From positions 248,001-312,000 of the forward strand of contig CAVXVR010000004.1 of the NCBI GenBank assembly GCA_963765285.1: DNA of 64,000 nucleotides. The letters are read 5' to 3'. Below, one piece after another: positions 1 to 9,394 of the stretch (position 1 is the stretch's first letter; every line of letters starts with the position of its first letter). Under the pieces are notes generated by a model. The model ran no database searches. It saw nothing but the letters and a program-made list of their open reading frames with translations, and was not told the origin of the DNA. Source of the stretch: CAVWZH01 sp963765285 (GTDB taxonomy: Bacteria; Acidobacteriota; Terriglobia; Terriglobales; Acidobacteriaceae). A program made the position numbers and the translations under genes.

Positions 1-51
1 GAGGATCTGGCCGATTTGCATTTCTGGCTTGGAAGTTCGACCACGGTCTAA
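1..51 (+). CDS. possible C-terminal tail of an upstream gene
   Basis: The first 16 codons of frame 1 are open and end in TAA at 49-51, giving a short tail that finishes in SSTTV. It could be the end of a gene that starts before the window. With so little sequence no family can be named, and the open frame could be chance. Confidence 0.2.
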   Translation, partial: EDLADLHFWLGSSTTV

Positions 52-116
52 GGTCATGTGCGATTACTATTTTCCGCCTACACCGCGGTTCCTCTCCTCT
101 GGCTCAAGACATTTCT

Positions 117-431
117 TCATCGCGTTGGCGTTTTCGCAAGTAACCAGACCGTAAACGCGATTCCCGATACACTTACCGCGATTCCAACCCAAGCCAGCGT
201 CGCAGCGGTCAGGCTATCCGAACCGAGCAAGCGCCACTTGATCAGCAGGACGATCGCGAAGCCCCATGAGATGCAAAAGGCAACAGCCAAGCCTTTCATC
301 ACCGCCGGTCCATATGACGGTGGGCAAACAGTCAGAAATGCCAGCGCAGGGAAAAAGAGACCTGTGGGTGTCGCAGCCAATAGGAGGCCGGGAACCAGCA
401 GTCGATTTCCTGACAGCGCCGAGCCGCTCAT
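117..431 (-). CDS. small membrane protein coupled to mutS
   Basis: This 104-residue protein has three strongly hydrophobic stretches (about residues 10-35, 44-65 and 74-98) separated by short basic loops, so it is probably an inner-membrane protein. Its ATG overlaps the mutS stop as ATGA (428-431), which implies translational coupling as the distal gene of a mutS operon. I do not recognise the family. The reverse frame of this region also encodes a long open frame, but that one lacks hydrophobic organisation and overlaps mutS. Function is unknown; the membrane topology and ATGA coupling are what the sequence shows. Confidence 0.6.
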   Translation of the reverse strand: MSGSALSGNRLLVPGLLLAATPTGLFFPALAFLTVCPPSYGPAVMKGLAVAFCISWGFAIVLLIKWRLLGSDSLTAATLAWVGIAVSVSGIAFTVWLLAKTPTR

Positions 432-3074
432 TCCACCTGCTTCTTCAACTCTGCCAGCAAATTCAACGCCTCGAGTGGCGTCAGCCGGTTCAAATCCAGT
501 TCCCGCAGCTTCTCCAGCACCGGCTGCGAGAGCGCAGTGAAAATCGTCAACTGCGCCGGCGGAGGCTCCGCACCGGGCGACAAATGCCCGGTCACCTGCT
601 GCTCTGCCGTCTCATGTTCCGCCAAAACTTCCCGCGCCCGCTCGATCACTTCGTTCGGCAATCCTGCGAGTTTTGCCACTTCAATTCCGTAACTCCGGTC
701 AGCGGCACCCGGTTCAACTTTTCGCAGGAAAACAATTCCGCCGCCAGTCTCTTTCACCGAGACGTGGTAATTCTTCACTCCCGAAAGCCGCTCCGCCAAT
801 TCCGTCAGCTCGAAATAATGCGTGGCAAACAGAGTCTTGGCGCGCGTCCGGCCATGGATATACTCAACCGCCGCCCAGGCGATCGCCAGGCCATCGTAAG
901 TCGACGTGCCCCGTCCCACCTCGTCCAACAAGATTAACGACCGCGGCGTCGCGGTATGCAGAATAGCGGCCGTCTCGGTCATCTCAACCATGAACGTCGA
1001 TCGCCCGCGCGCCAGATTGTCGCTGGCGCCGATGCGGGTGAACACGCGGTCCACGATGCCCAGGCGCGCCGAACGCGCCGGAACAAACGATCCCATCTGT
1101 GCCATGATCACGATCAGCGCCGTTTGCCGCAGGTAAGTCGACTTGCCCCCCATGTTCGGCCCGGTCAGAACGAGCACGGTATGCGTAGTCGAATTCAGAT
1201 ACAAATCGTTAGGCACAAAGCGCTCGTTGCTTCCGGCAAATTCCTGCTGCTCAATCACGGGATGCCGCCCCGCGACGATCTCGAGATCTGACGATTCATC
1301 AAACTGCGGCCGGCAATAGTCGCGCACCGCAGCCAGATGAGCAAACGCCGCCAGCAGATCGACCTCAGCCAGCGCCAGGGCAGTGTGCCGAATCCGTCGC
1401 GCCTCGGCCGCGATGGCCGAGCGCAATTCCGCAAACAGCCGCCGCTCGATCTCTACAATCTTTTCCTGCGCGTCGAGAATTGTCGATTCGTACTCTTTCA
1501 GTTCGGGCGTGGTGAAGCGTTCAGCGTTTACCAAAGTTTGCTTGCGTTCGTAGTCCGCTGGCGCCAGATGCAAATTCGGTTTCGAGATTTCAAGGTAATA
1601 ACCGAAGATGTTATTGAACTTGACCTTGAGCGAATTGATGTTGGTCCGTTGCCGCTCGCGTTGTTCGATCTGCGCCAGAAACTGCTTGCTGTTGCGGCTC
1701 AGGTCGCGAAGCTGGTCAAGCTCGGCGTCCACACCCGGCAGCGATCGCGCCGCCATCGTTGAGCGAGATCGGCGGCTCGGGGACAATCGTCTTCTCGATT
1801 CGCTCCCGCAGATCGGCAAGTTCGTCGACAGAGCCATGCAGCGCCCGAAGCCGTTCCGCCCACAGTCGACCCATCGCGCTCCGCACTGCCGGAATCTTAG
1901 CCAATGACGCCGCCAGCGCCAGCACATCCCGCGGATTCGCAGTTTCCAGTGTGACCCGGCTGAGCAAGCGTTCGAGATCAAGAATTCCGTCGAGCGCTCG
2001 CCGCAGTTCCTCGCGAGCGATACTATCTTTGACTTGCGCCTCCACCGCATCCAGCCGTGCGTTGATTTCCGCCAGATCCACGGATGGTCGCAGCATCCAC
2101 GAACGCAGCAGACTTTTGCCCATGGGCGTGACGGTAGCGTCGAGCGATCGAAACAGAGTCAGCCCGGCATCCGCTCCAGCAGACAGCGGCTCGATCAACT
2201 CCAGGTTGCGCACGGTGACGGCATCAAGCACCAGGCAGTTCTGTCGTTCGTAAAAGCCAATGCGATCTACGTGGTCGAGTTTTCCGCGCTGGGTCGAACG
2301 CACGTAGTACAGAACCGCCCCCGCCGCGGCGGCGGCCGCGGGTTTGCCAGCCAGGCCGAAGCCCTCGAGCGAAAGTACTCCAAAGTGATTTTCCAGCAGC
2401 GGAATCGCGTGATCCGGCGCAAAAATCCAGTCGTCGAGCGGGGTCTCGGTGCAGCCACTGTTTGCGTGGGGCCGGGTCGCAGACCCGGCCGGCCTCGCCA
2501 AGTTCGGCGCCTCGCTCCGCTCAAACAGAGGCGCGGAGGACGCATACAACACTTCCTTCGGTCGCAACTGGGCCAGCTCTTCCTGAATTCTTTTTGCAGC
2601 ATCTTCTCCTGCGAACTCAGTAGCGCGAAACTCGCCGGTCGAAAGATCGAGCGCCGCAAATCCCACCCGATCGCCGCTGCTCGCCACCGCTGCGAGAAAG
2701 TTATTCTCTTCGGAGCTAAGCGACGAATCCGCCGCCGTTCCCGGCGTCACCACCCGCGTGACCTCGCGCCGCACCAGCTTCTTGGCCAACCGGGGATCTT
2801 CCACCTGCTCGCACACCGCCACCTTGAACCCACGGCGGATTAGTTTGGAAATGTAGCTTTCCGCAGCGTGGTAGGGCACGCCGCACATCGGCACCGCCAG
2901 CCCCTTTTCCTTGTTCCGCGAAGTTAGAGTGATCTGCAATTCGCGGGCGGCGGTGATCGCGTCTTCGAAGAAAAGCTCGTAAAAATCGCCGAGGCGAAAA
3001 AACAACAGCGCGCTGGGATGTTCTTTCTTGATGGCAGCATACTGCCGCATCAATGGTGTGGACGGCTCATTCAT
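428..3074 (-). CDS. mutS: DNA mismatch repair protein MutS (one frame break)
   Basis: MutS binds mismatches and uses ATP to start methyl-independent or MutL-dependent repair. The N-terminal part carries the mismatch-contacting GDFYELF motif. The C-terminal part has the Walker A GPNMGGKST, the LLDEVGRGTST Walker B/signature region and the ATHYFEL motif. The reading frame breaks once. The first frame runs through SLNDGGAIAAG and stops at 1716, while the second resumes with VDAELDQLRD. Removing one base near 1733, beside a GGG run, joins them into an 881-residue protein of normal MutS length. An in-frame palindromic repeat sits in the connector region (2470-2490). I consider the gene functional in the organism and the break probably a sequence error. 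Confidence 0.93.
2470..2490. repeat. REP-like palindrome inside mutS
   Basis: Perfect 9-bp inverted arms (GGCCGGGTC and GACCCGGCC) are separated by three bases within the mutS coding frame. The resulting segment (ARPAGSATRPH) looks like a linker insertion between conserved MutS blocks. A related GGGTC/GACCC-type palindrome lies just after the GalT-like gene at 4185-4203. Confidence 0.6.
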
Positions 3075-3178
3075 TTCGGCAGGCTTCGTTGCGCGGATTA
3101 TAACAAATGGTCGATTCCGTCCGCGTGACGTGCAATCACAGTTGACGCACTCGCCACCGCAATGTTTACCTTACAGCC

Positions 3179-4174
3179 ATGGAACTGCGCAAAGATCCGA
3201 TCACCCGCTCTTGGGTGATTACGGGAGACGATGTTCCCGACCAGCCGCCCTCGCTTCCGACGGCATGCGTCTTCTGTCCCGATTCCGTAGCTTCACCGCA
3301 ACTTGTCTCGACCATGCCGGCTGCTGACGCAAGCCCCTGGTCGGCGCGAGCGGTCGTGCATCCCACCCCGCTCTACCGGATCGAAGGCGAGCCTTCCCGC
3401 CGTGGCGAGGGCATCTACGACCGCATGCGTTCGGTGGGAGCGCACGAAGTACTGGTAGAGAATTCGCGCCACGACCGCAATCTATGGAATGCGAGCGATG
3501 GAGAGATTGAACGCTTTCTATGGTTGGCGGCGCAGCGTATCCAGGATCTCAAACGCGACATGCGCATCAAGTATGTGAGCATTTTCAAGAACCACGGACC
3601 CAGCGCGGGCCAGGAATTCGAGCATCCCGCGTCCCAACTGACCGCCACGACTTTTGTCCCGCGCCGAGTGCTCTACGAACTGCGCGCGGGGCGCGATTAC
3701 TACAAACAGAAAGAACGTTGCGTGTTCTGCGACATCATTGCCCAGGAAACGCACCAGAACCTGCGCGTGCTCGAACTGCGTGGCGAATTTATCGCGCTCT
3801 GCCCTTATGCCCCGCGTGTGCCGTACGAGACCTGGCTCTTGCCGCTGACTCACGAAGCGGCATTTGAACGCTTCGGACTCAGTCATCCCGCCAGCCTGCG
3901 CGATCTGGCCGCCCTGCTGCGGCGCACTTTGCAGCGCATTCGTACCATCACCGAAGATTTTCATCTGGTGTTACACACTTCGCCCAACACTTTGCACCGG
4001 TCCGAGAGCCTGGACTACTGGAAAACCATTGACGATGACTACCACTGGCACATCGAGATTCTGCCGATCATCGCGGCCAAGGCCAAGTCGTACACGTTCA
4101 AAGAAGTTTATTATTCGCCGGTGGCCTCGGAGACTGCAGTGAAGCGGCTGCGCGAGGCCAAAATCGAAGGATGA
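3179..4174 (+). CDS. GalT-like nucleotidyltransferase with altered active site
   Basis: This 331-residue protein matches the galactose-1-phosphate uridylyltransferase (HIT superfamily) layout. It has an N-terminal CVFC zinc-type motif near residue 31, a second CVFCDII motif near residue 181 and a C-terminal HWHIEILP block near residue 284. GalT normally transfers UMP between UDP-glucose and galactose-1-phosphate through a nucleophilic histidine, the second His of HPHxQ. Here the DNA reads cat-ccc-gcg-tcc-caa, giving HPASQ, so the nucleophile position is alanine. Either this is a divergent paralogue using another mechanism or a binding role, or the family assignment to true GalT is wrong. It is divergent from mutS with a 104-bp spacer. 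Confidence 0.8.
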   Translation: MELRKDPITRSWVITGDDVPDQPPSLPTACVFCPDSVASPQLVSTMPAADASPWSARAVVHPTPLYRIEGEPSRRGEGIYDRMRSVGAHEVLVENSRHDRNLWNASDGEIERFLWLAAQRIQDLKRDMRIKYVSIFKNHGPSAGQEFEHPASQLTATTFVPRRVLYELRAGRDYYKQKERCVFCDIIAQETHQNLRVLELRGEFIALCPYAPRVPYETWLLPLTHEAAFERFGLSHPASLRDLAALLRRTLQRIRTITEDFHLVLHTSPNTLHRSESLDYWKTIDDDYHWHIEILPIIAAKAKSYTFKEVYYSPVASETAVKRLREAKIEG

Positions 4175-4184
4175 ATTGCGTAGC

Positions 4185-4203
4185 GGCGGGTCTCTGACTC
4201 GCC
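4185..4203. repeat. REP-like imperfect palindrome
   Basis: The arms GGCGGGTC and GACTCGCC have one mismatch and a 3-base loop, and sit immediately after the GalT-like stop codon. The unit resembles the palindrome inside mutS and may act as a transcript-end structure. There is no U-tract. Confidence 0.45.
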
Positions 4204-4242
4204 CCGGGCCGAAGATCCGGTCCCACACGACAAAACAATTCC

Positions 4243-4605
4243 ATGACCGTGCGCCGCATCAAGACCTACACCGGTGGCCAAGGATACGTCTACCAGTACT
4301 ACTTCGTGGGCAAGCGCGCCGCGTTCCCCGAGGATCCGAACGCCCCGGCGTCTGAATATATTTTCGACGTTACCGCCGACCGCAAAACTACGTTTGCCGT
4401 CAGCGTCTTTCTTCCCGATGCAGCCCTGCGCCAGTGGGCCGGGAAACACGGCCGCGCACTCACCGACGCCGAGCAATACGGCGCGGTAAAGATGAAATTG
4501 TTTCAGGCGTTCGACGAGATCGAAGACATGCTGGCCAGTGGCCGCCGCCTGGTAGTCGATGCCAAAGTGCTGGAGCAGGTTCTAACTACGCTGGGAGTGC
4601 AGTAA
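4243..4605 (+). CDS. conserved-looking hypothetical protein
   Basis: This soluble protein of 120 residues has no signal peptide or membrane segment. It starts MTVRRIKTYTGGQGYVYQYYF and has a mixed strand/helix pattern ending in a helical region (ILxxVLTTLGVQ-like). Codon use is like its neighbours and the frame fills the gap between the GalT-like gene and the heme cluster, so it is probably real. I cannot assign a family or function. It may share a transcript with the GalT-like gene 68 bp upstream. Confidence 0.65.
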   Translation: MTVRRIKTYTGGQGYVYQYYFVGKRAAFPEDPNAPASEYIFDVTADRKTTFAVSVFLPDAALRQWAGKHGRALTDAEQYGAVKMKLFQAFDEIEDMLASGRRLVVDAKVLEQVLTTLGVQ

Positions 4606-4809
4606 AGTCACGGCCTGAAAAACTGGGAATTGAGAACCCGCGACTGAGATCTGTTTTTCCAGGATCCAGATTTTCCAGAAGCGGGGGGCTGGCGTCCGTT
4701 TCCCGAAAGTAACCCCAACGATTTCCATCAGTTTCTGCCCCGTGACCAGTGCAGACTATAATCACCGGAGGCAGGGAAAATCCTGCCGTTGAGGGCTTTC
4801 CCTTTAGCT

Positions 4810-5625
4810 ATGCCTATACTTTGGTTGCGAGTCGCGCTCGCTTGTTATGCGTTCGGTTTGCTCTACGCGCTCGTGGCCTTAACCCGGGCCGCCGAACTGC
4901 TCAACCGCATCGCCTTGCACGCGGCTTATTTGGGCATGATCTTTCACTTCGTCTCCCTGACCGAAACCATGGTGCAAGCCGGACAACTCACGCTGGCGTC
5001 GGTGCACAATGCGGAATCGGTCCTGGGCTTTCTCATCATGGTCCTGTTCATGCTCGTGTATGCCGTGTACAAGACCACTTCGCCCGGCATTGTGGTTTTT
5101 CCCCTGGTGTTTCTTTTGACGTTTGTCGCGGCCACCGGCCAGCAACCGTTTTTGCAAATGCCGCCCGGCGTGCGTAAAGGATGGCTCGAAGTCCACATCG
5201 CGCTGATCCTCACCGGCTATGCCGCTCTCATCGTCAGTTTCTGCACCAGCCTGCTGTATCTGGTGCAGGAGCGCGCCTTAAAAGCCAAGCGGGCCAGCGG
5301 TCTGCTCTCGCGCCTGCCCGCGCTTGAAGTCATCGACGAAATCGGTTTCCGCTCGCTGCTGCTCGGGTTTCCATTTATGACGTTAGGCTTACTGGCGGGC
5401 ACGGTCGTCGCCCAAGCCACCTATGGGCGCATCGATTTTCTCGATCCTAAAATCATGCTTTCGATTTTGATGTGGGCGGTGTACCTGCTCCTGCTGTACA
5501 CGCGCTGGAGCGCGGGATGGCGCGGCCGCCGTGCCGCTTACCTGGCCGCCGGAGCTTTCGCCATGGCGTTAGCGGCTTGGGCGGCGAATTATTTCAGTAC
5601 GATTCACAAATTCTCACAGTCATGA
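4810..5625 (+). CDS. hemX: HemX/CcsA-family membrane protein
   Basis: This is a multi-spanning protein of about 271 residues with eight or so hydrophobic helices. It has the CcsA/HemX family pattern of conserved histidines in the membrane (HAAYLGMIFHF, SVHNAE, LEVHIAL). The tryptophan-rich WWD heme-handling motif of true cytochrome c synthases is not visible, and the gene sits directly before hemA as hemX does in hemAXCDBL-type clusters. I therefore favour HemX, thought to influence glutamyl-tRNA reductase levels, over a cytochrome c assembly factor. The ATG at 4810 is preferred; a TTG at 4789 in the same frame is the alternative. The stop overlaps the hemA start as ATGA. Confidence 0.82.
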   Translation: MPILWLRVALACYAFGLLYALVALTRAAELLNRIALHAAYLGMIFHFVSLTETMVQAGQLTLASVHNAESVLGFLIMVLFMLVYAVYKTTSPGIVVFPLVFLLTFVAATGQQPFLQMPPGVRKGWLEVHIALILTGYAALIVSFCTSLLYLVQERALKAKRASGLLSRLPALEVIDEIGFRSLLLGFPFMTLGLLAGTVVAQATYGRIDFLDPKIMLSILMWAVYLLLLYTRWSAGWRGRRAAYLAAGAFAMALAAWAANYFSTIHKFSQS

Positions 5626-6932
5626 ACTTTCAGCTCATCGGGATTAACCACACCACCGCGCCCGTCGAAGTGCGGGAGCAACTGGCCATCCCTGAGTCGC
5701 GTCTCGCCGATGCTCTGAAGCAACTGCGCCAGCACCCCGGTGTGGATGAAGGGCTCATCCTGTGCACCTGCAACCGCGTGGAAGTCCTGGCGCAAACCCG
5801 CAACGGCAGTGCCGACCTACGCTCTTTTCTGCGAGATTATTTCCGCCTCGATCCGGCTGGCTACGAGCCGCATCTGTACGAATATCACGAAGCCGAAGCC
5901 ATCCGGCACATGTTCCGGGTCACGTCGAGTCTGGATTCCATGGTTGTGGGCGAACCGCAGATTCTAGGCCAGGTGAAAGAGGCCTACGCCACCGCTCGTG
6001 CCGTGGGCGCCGTGCACTCCCAGCTTGACTTGCTGCTTACGCGGGCTTTCGCAGTCGCCAAGCGTGTGCGTACGGAGACTGCTGTCGGCTCGTCTTCGGT
6101 CTCTGTGGCCTCGGTGGCGGTGGAGCTAGCCAAGAAGATTTTTGGCTCTCTCCGCGGCAAGCATGTGTATTTGGTGGGCGCAGGGAAGATGACCGAACTG
6201 GCGGCGCGGCATCTGGTAGCGCACGGAGCCGAATCGATTTTTGTCGCCAACCGCACCTACGAACGCGCCACCAAACTGGCAGCCAAATTCAACGGACAAG
6301 CCATTCTGTTCGAACAGCTCTACGAAACCTGCGATCGCGCCGACATCGTGATCACTTCTACCGGCGCGCCATTCGCCATCTTCCGCAAAGAACACGGCGA
6401 GCTTTTCCTCAGTCGCCGCAAGAACCGCCCCATGTTTTTCGTGGACATCGCTGTTCCCCGCGACGTCGATCCGGAAATGAACAAGCTCGATGGCATCTTC
6501 GTCTACGACATCGACGACCTCCAGCAGGCAGTCTCGAGCCACGTCGCCGACCGCAAGAAAGAAGCCGAGCGCGCCGAATCGATTGTGCAGACCGAGGTAG
6601 TCCGGTTTCAGGCGCGCCTGCAGACGCTGGACGTTGTGCCAACGATCGTGTCCTTGCAAGACCATCTAGAAACCATTCGCCAGGCAGAAATCGACCGTGT
6701 CCGCGGCCGCCTGGGCCCGCTCTCGCCCGAACAGGAAATGGCCATCGAAACCCTCACCCACGGCATCGTTAACAAAATCATGCACACTCCGATCAGCACC
6801 TTGAAAACGGCGGCGCGCGAAGCCGAGGCGACCACCGTCGTGGAGCTGGTTCGCCGCCTGTTCAATCTGCAGGAAAAAGAGAAGAAATCAACCTCTTCAC
6901 GTTCGGACAAAGAAGCGGGGATGCGGGATTGA
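5622..6932 (+). CDS. hemA: glutamyl-tRNA reductase
   Basis: HemA reduces glutamyl-tRNA to glutamate-1-semialdehyde with NADPH, the first committed step of the C5 tetrapyrrole pathway. The 436-residue product has the catalytic cysteine at position 50 in LCTCNRVE, the MVVGEPQILGQVK substrate region near residue 108, a Rossmann VGAGKM motif near residue 186 and the C-terminal dimerisation helix. The open frame extends further upstream, but the ATG at 5622 fits the family start (MNFQLIGINHTTAP) and overlaps the upstream HemX stop, implying coupling. Downstream lies a repeat element and then hemC. Confidence 0.95.
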   Translation: MNFQLIGINHTTAPVEVREQLAIPESRLADALKQLRQHPGVDEGLILCTCNRVEVLAQTRNGSADLRSFLRDYFRLDPAGYEPHLYEYHEAEAIRHMFRVTSSLDSMVVGEPQILGQVKEAYATARAVGAVHSQLDLLLTRAFAVAKRVRTETAVGSSSVSVASVAVELAKKIFGSLRGKHVYLVGAGKMTELAARHLVAHGAESIFVANRTYERATKLAAKFNGQAILFEQLYETCDRADIVITSTGAPFAIFRKEHGELFLSRRKNRPMFFVDIAVPRDVDPEMNKLDGIFVYDIDDLQQAVSSHVADRKKEAERAESIVQTEVVRFQARLQTLDVVPTIVSLQDHLETIRQAEIDRVRGRLGPLSPEQEMAIETLTHGIVNKIMHTPISTLKTAAREAEATTVVELVRRLFNLQEKEKKSTSSRSDKEAGMRD

Positions 6933-6982
6933 TGTCGGTGTCTGAACGCGAATCTTTCAGCTCGGGCACAACCCTTAACCCC

Positions 6983-7045
6983 TGTCATCCTGAGCGCAGT
7001 CTGGCGATGGGCGAAGCGCATCGCCAGACGGAGTCGAAGGACCCC
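6983..7045. repeat. dispersed TGTCATCCTGAG-type repeat
   Basis: This intergenic element between hemA and hemC begins TGTCATCCTGAGCGCAG and ends GAGTCGAAGGACC. It has a nested inverted repeat (TGGCGATG / CATCGCCA). Variants occur at 11741-11803, 11931-11990 (reversed), 9633-9665 (reversed) and 59616-59650. Such elements are common between genes in acidobacterial genomes as I recall. No coding potential. Confidence 0.7.
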
Positions 7046-7110
7046 TTGCGTGCCGACACAACCAGCGCCCATGCGAGGAGTTTTCTTAAAGTGCTGTTCC
7101 GAATCCTTTC

Positions 7111-8089
7111 ATGAACGAGCCCCGCAACAGTCACGCCGCTTCAACCCGAACCCGCATCGGCTCCCGCGGCTCTCAACTCGCCCTCTGGCAGGCCAACCAC
7201 ATCTCCGCCCTTCTCCGTCAACGCGGCCTCGAAGTCGAGATTCAAGTCATCCACACCACCGGAGACAAAATCACCGACGTCGCCCTGGCCAAAGTCGGCA
7301 CCAAGGGCATGTTCACCAAAGAAATCGAAGAAGCGCTGGCCGAAGGACGCGTCGATCTCGCCGTGCACAGCTTAAAAGATTTGCCCACCGAAATTGCGTC
7401 CGAATTCGAAATCGCCGCGATCACGAAGCGCGAAGATCCTCGCGACGTGCTCTGCTCACGGAAATTCAGCAGCATTGAAGAGCTGCCCCAGGGAGCCCGC
7501 GTAGGCACCAGCAGCCTGCGGCGTCAGGCCCAACTCAAAGCCGTCCGCCTGGATCTCGAGATTCATCCCCTGCGCGGCAACGTCGACACGCGCCTGCGCA
7601 AGCTCGAAGCCGGCGACTACGACGCGGTTATCTTGGCCGCCGCAGGCCTGAACCGGCTGGGTAAGACGGAATTCGTAAAGCAAGTACTTCCGCCGGAAAT
7701 CATGTGCCCGGCCGCGGGCCAAGGCGCACTGGCCATCGAAATCCGGCGCGGCGACAAGGCCACGCAACGGCACCTTGAGTTCCTGGACGACGCCTCGGCC
7801 CGCGCGACCACCACATGCGAACGCGCCTTGCTCGAGAAAATGGGCGGCGGCTGCCAGGTGCCGATCGGTGCGCTGGCCCAAGTTCGCGACCGCGTCCGGA
7901 ATGGCGGTCTGCACCTGGATGCAATTGTTGCCAGCCCGGACGGAACTCAACTCTTACGCGAATCCCGCGACGGCAGCGATCCGCTCGAGCTCGGCCAGAG
8001 TCGTGGGCGAATCGCTGCTGCAGCGCGGAGGCGCCGCGATCCTGAAAGAAGTCTACGGTCACAGTGCAGCCGCGCCCCAGCAACCATGA
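7111..8089 (+). CDS. hemC: hydroxymethylbilane synthase (one frame break)
   Basis: HemC polymerises four porphobilinogens into hydroxymethylbilane using a covalent dipyrromethane cofactor. The cofactor-binding cysteine is residue 248 in KMGGGCQVP. The start region TRIGSRGSQLALWQ, the HSLKDLPT motif and RLRKLEAGDYDA are all standard. After DPLELG the frame slips. The expected C-terminal helix (RVVGESLLQRGGAAILKEVYG) continues one base out of phase and ends at a TGA at 8087-8089. Removing one base in the GGCC stretch near 7993-7996 restores a 325-residue HemC. Left uncorrected, the frame reads through into the next gene and creates a false 488-residue fusion. Confidence 0.93.
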
Positions 8090-8577
8090 GCAAGAATGTC
8101 CTGCTGCAACTCCTGGGAGGCAAGCAAGACGCCTCCAAGCTCAGGCGCTTGGTCAACCTGTGGCCCCCGTTCATCGGCGCAGGCATTCGCATCACGCACA
8201 TCGCACCCGACATGCGGGCCATCGACGTCGAAATGAAGCTGCGCTTCTGGAATGCGAACTATGTAGGCACGCATTTCGGCGGATCGCTGTTCGCCATGAC
8301 CGATCCCTTTTACATGCTCATGTTGATGGCGAACCTGGGCCGCGACTACATCGTCTGGGACAAAGCCGCTACCATTCGGTACAAGCGGCCGGGGAAGGGA
8401 ACAGTACGGGCTGAATTCCGGCTGGCCGAGAGCCAGATCGAGAATATTCGCGAGAAACTGAGGACGCTGCCAAAGTATGAGCCTGTATTTTCCGTGCAGG
8501 TGAAGAGCGACGATGGTGCTGTGATCGCCGAAGTTGAAAAGGTCCTACATATCAAGAGGAAACCAAATGCGGTCTAA
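8086..8577 (+). CDS. DUF4442 hotdog-fold thioesterase-like protein
   Basis: This 163-residue protein resembles the DUF4442/PaaI-like hotdog family. It has the NLWPPFIGAGIRI opening, a long central helix region (THFGGSLFAMTDPFYMLM) and the KAATIRYKRPGKG strand. Hotdog proteins of this kind act on or bind acyl-CoA or other thioesters; the substrate here is unknown. The ATG at 8086 overlaps the corrected hemC stop as ATGA, and its own 3' end overlaps the hemD start, so it is embedded in the heme operon. Whether it takes part in tetrapyrrole synthesis or is just co-transcribed cannot be told from sequence. Confidence 0.8.
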   Translation: MSKNVLLQLLGGKQDASKLRRLVNLWPPFIGAGIRITHIAPDMRAIDVEMKLRFWNANYVGTHFGGSLFAMTDPFYMLMLMANLGRDYIVWDKAATIRYKRPGKGTVRAEFRLAESQIENIREKLRTLPKYEPVFSVQVKSDDGAVIAEVEKVLHIKRKPNAV

Positions 8578-9394
8578 GTCTAGGAGGCGACCCTTGGCCG
8601 GGATGCGTATTCTGGTCGGCCGCGCGCGACACCAGGCCAGCGCCGTTTCCTCAGGATTGCGCGAGCTTGGCGCCGAGGTCATCGACATTCCGTTCATCGA
8701 AATCCGCCAACCGAAGTCGTATCAGGCGCTGGATGTGGCGCTCAGGCTCCTGTCCGAATATGAATGGCTCGTCCTGACCAGCGTGAACGGCGTCGAGGCC
8801 GTTTGGGAGCGTTTGAAGAAGCTCGGAATCAGCAACAGGCAACTCCGCCATCTGAGAATTGCCGCCATCGGACCTGCGACAAAAAAAGCGATTGAAGAGC
8901 GCGGCCTTCGCGTAGACGTCGTTCCGAAAGAGTACGTGGCGGAATCTGTAGTCGCCAGTTTGCGGCGGCGGGTGAAAGGGAAGCGCGTACTGTTGGCCCG
9001 GGCCAAAGTCGCGCGCGATGTGATTCCCCGCGAACTGCGGCGCGCTGGCGCAAAGGTTGACGTGGTCGAAGCCTACGAAACGGTATTGCCGCAAGCCTCG
9101 CGCAAGCGGCTGACGAGCTTATTGAAAGATCCCCGCCGCCCTGACGTGATTACGTTTACCAGTTCTTCCACGGTCAGGAATTTCGTCGCGTTGTTGGGAC
9201 GAAAGGATCGCGGGCGAGTCGCCCGCGACCACACGAATGCAATCTGCTTTGCGTCGATCGGCCCGGTCACTTCGGCCACCTTGAAAGAGCTGGGACTTAG
9301 GGTAGACACTCAGGCAAAGGCATACACGATTCCGGGGCTGATTCGGGCCATCGTGGCCTGGGCGAAGACGGCTGACGGAAAATCAACGACTTAG
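8567..9394 (+). CDS. hemD: uroporphyrinogen-III synthase
   Basis: HemD closes and inverts ring D of hydroxymethylbilane to make uroporphyrinogen III. The 275-residue product has the two-domain HemD pattern with the TSVNGVEAVWERL, AAIGPATKKAIEERG, RAKVARDVIPRELR and TFTSSSTVRNF blocks. The ATG at 8567 is preferred because an AGAGGA Shine-Dalgarno lies 6 bases upstream; it overlaps the previous gene by 11 bases. An in-frame palindrome (9208-9228) adds about ten residues (DRGRVARDHT) before the NAICFASIGPVT block. It is the last gene of the heme cluster; hemB and hemE are not in the window. Confidence 0.92.
   Translation: MRSKSRRRPLAGMRILVGRARHQASAVSSGLRELGAEVIDIPFIEIRQPKSYQALDVALRLLSEYEWLVLTSVNGVEAVWERLKKLGISNRQLRHLRIAAIGPATKKAIEERGLRVDVVPKEYVAESVVASLRRRVKGKRVLLARAKVARDVIPRELRRAGAKVDVVEAYETVLPQASRKRLTSLLKDPRRPDVITFTSSSTVRNFVALLGRKDRGRVARDHTNAICFASIGPVTSATLKELGLRVDTQAKAYTIPGLIRAIVAWAKTADGKSTT
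9208..9228. repeat. REP-like palindrome inside hemD
   Basis: Perfect 10-bp arms (TCGCGGGCGA and TCGCCCGCGA) are separated by one base in the hemD coding frame and add a basic insertion to the protein. This is a second case, after mutS, of a palindromic unit tolerated inside an essential-type gene. Confidence 0.65.

Noticed and set aside
58..937. Plus-strand open frames opposite mutS
   Set aside because: They are shadows of mutS and its coupled membrane gene, with arginine-rich composition typical of antisense frames.
7111..8577. A single 488-residue HemC-DUF4442 fusion protein
   Set aside because: The HemC C-terminus is present in another frame and the DUF4442 gene has its own overlapping ATG; one base explains the fusion.
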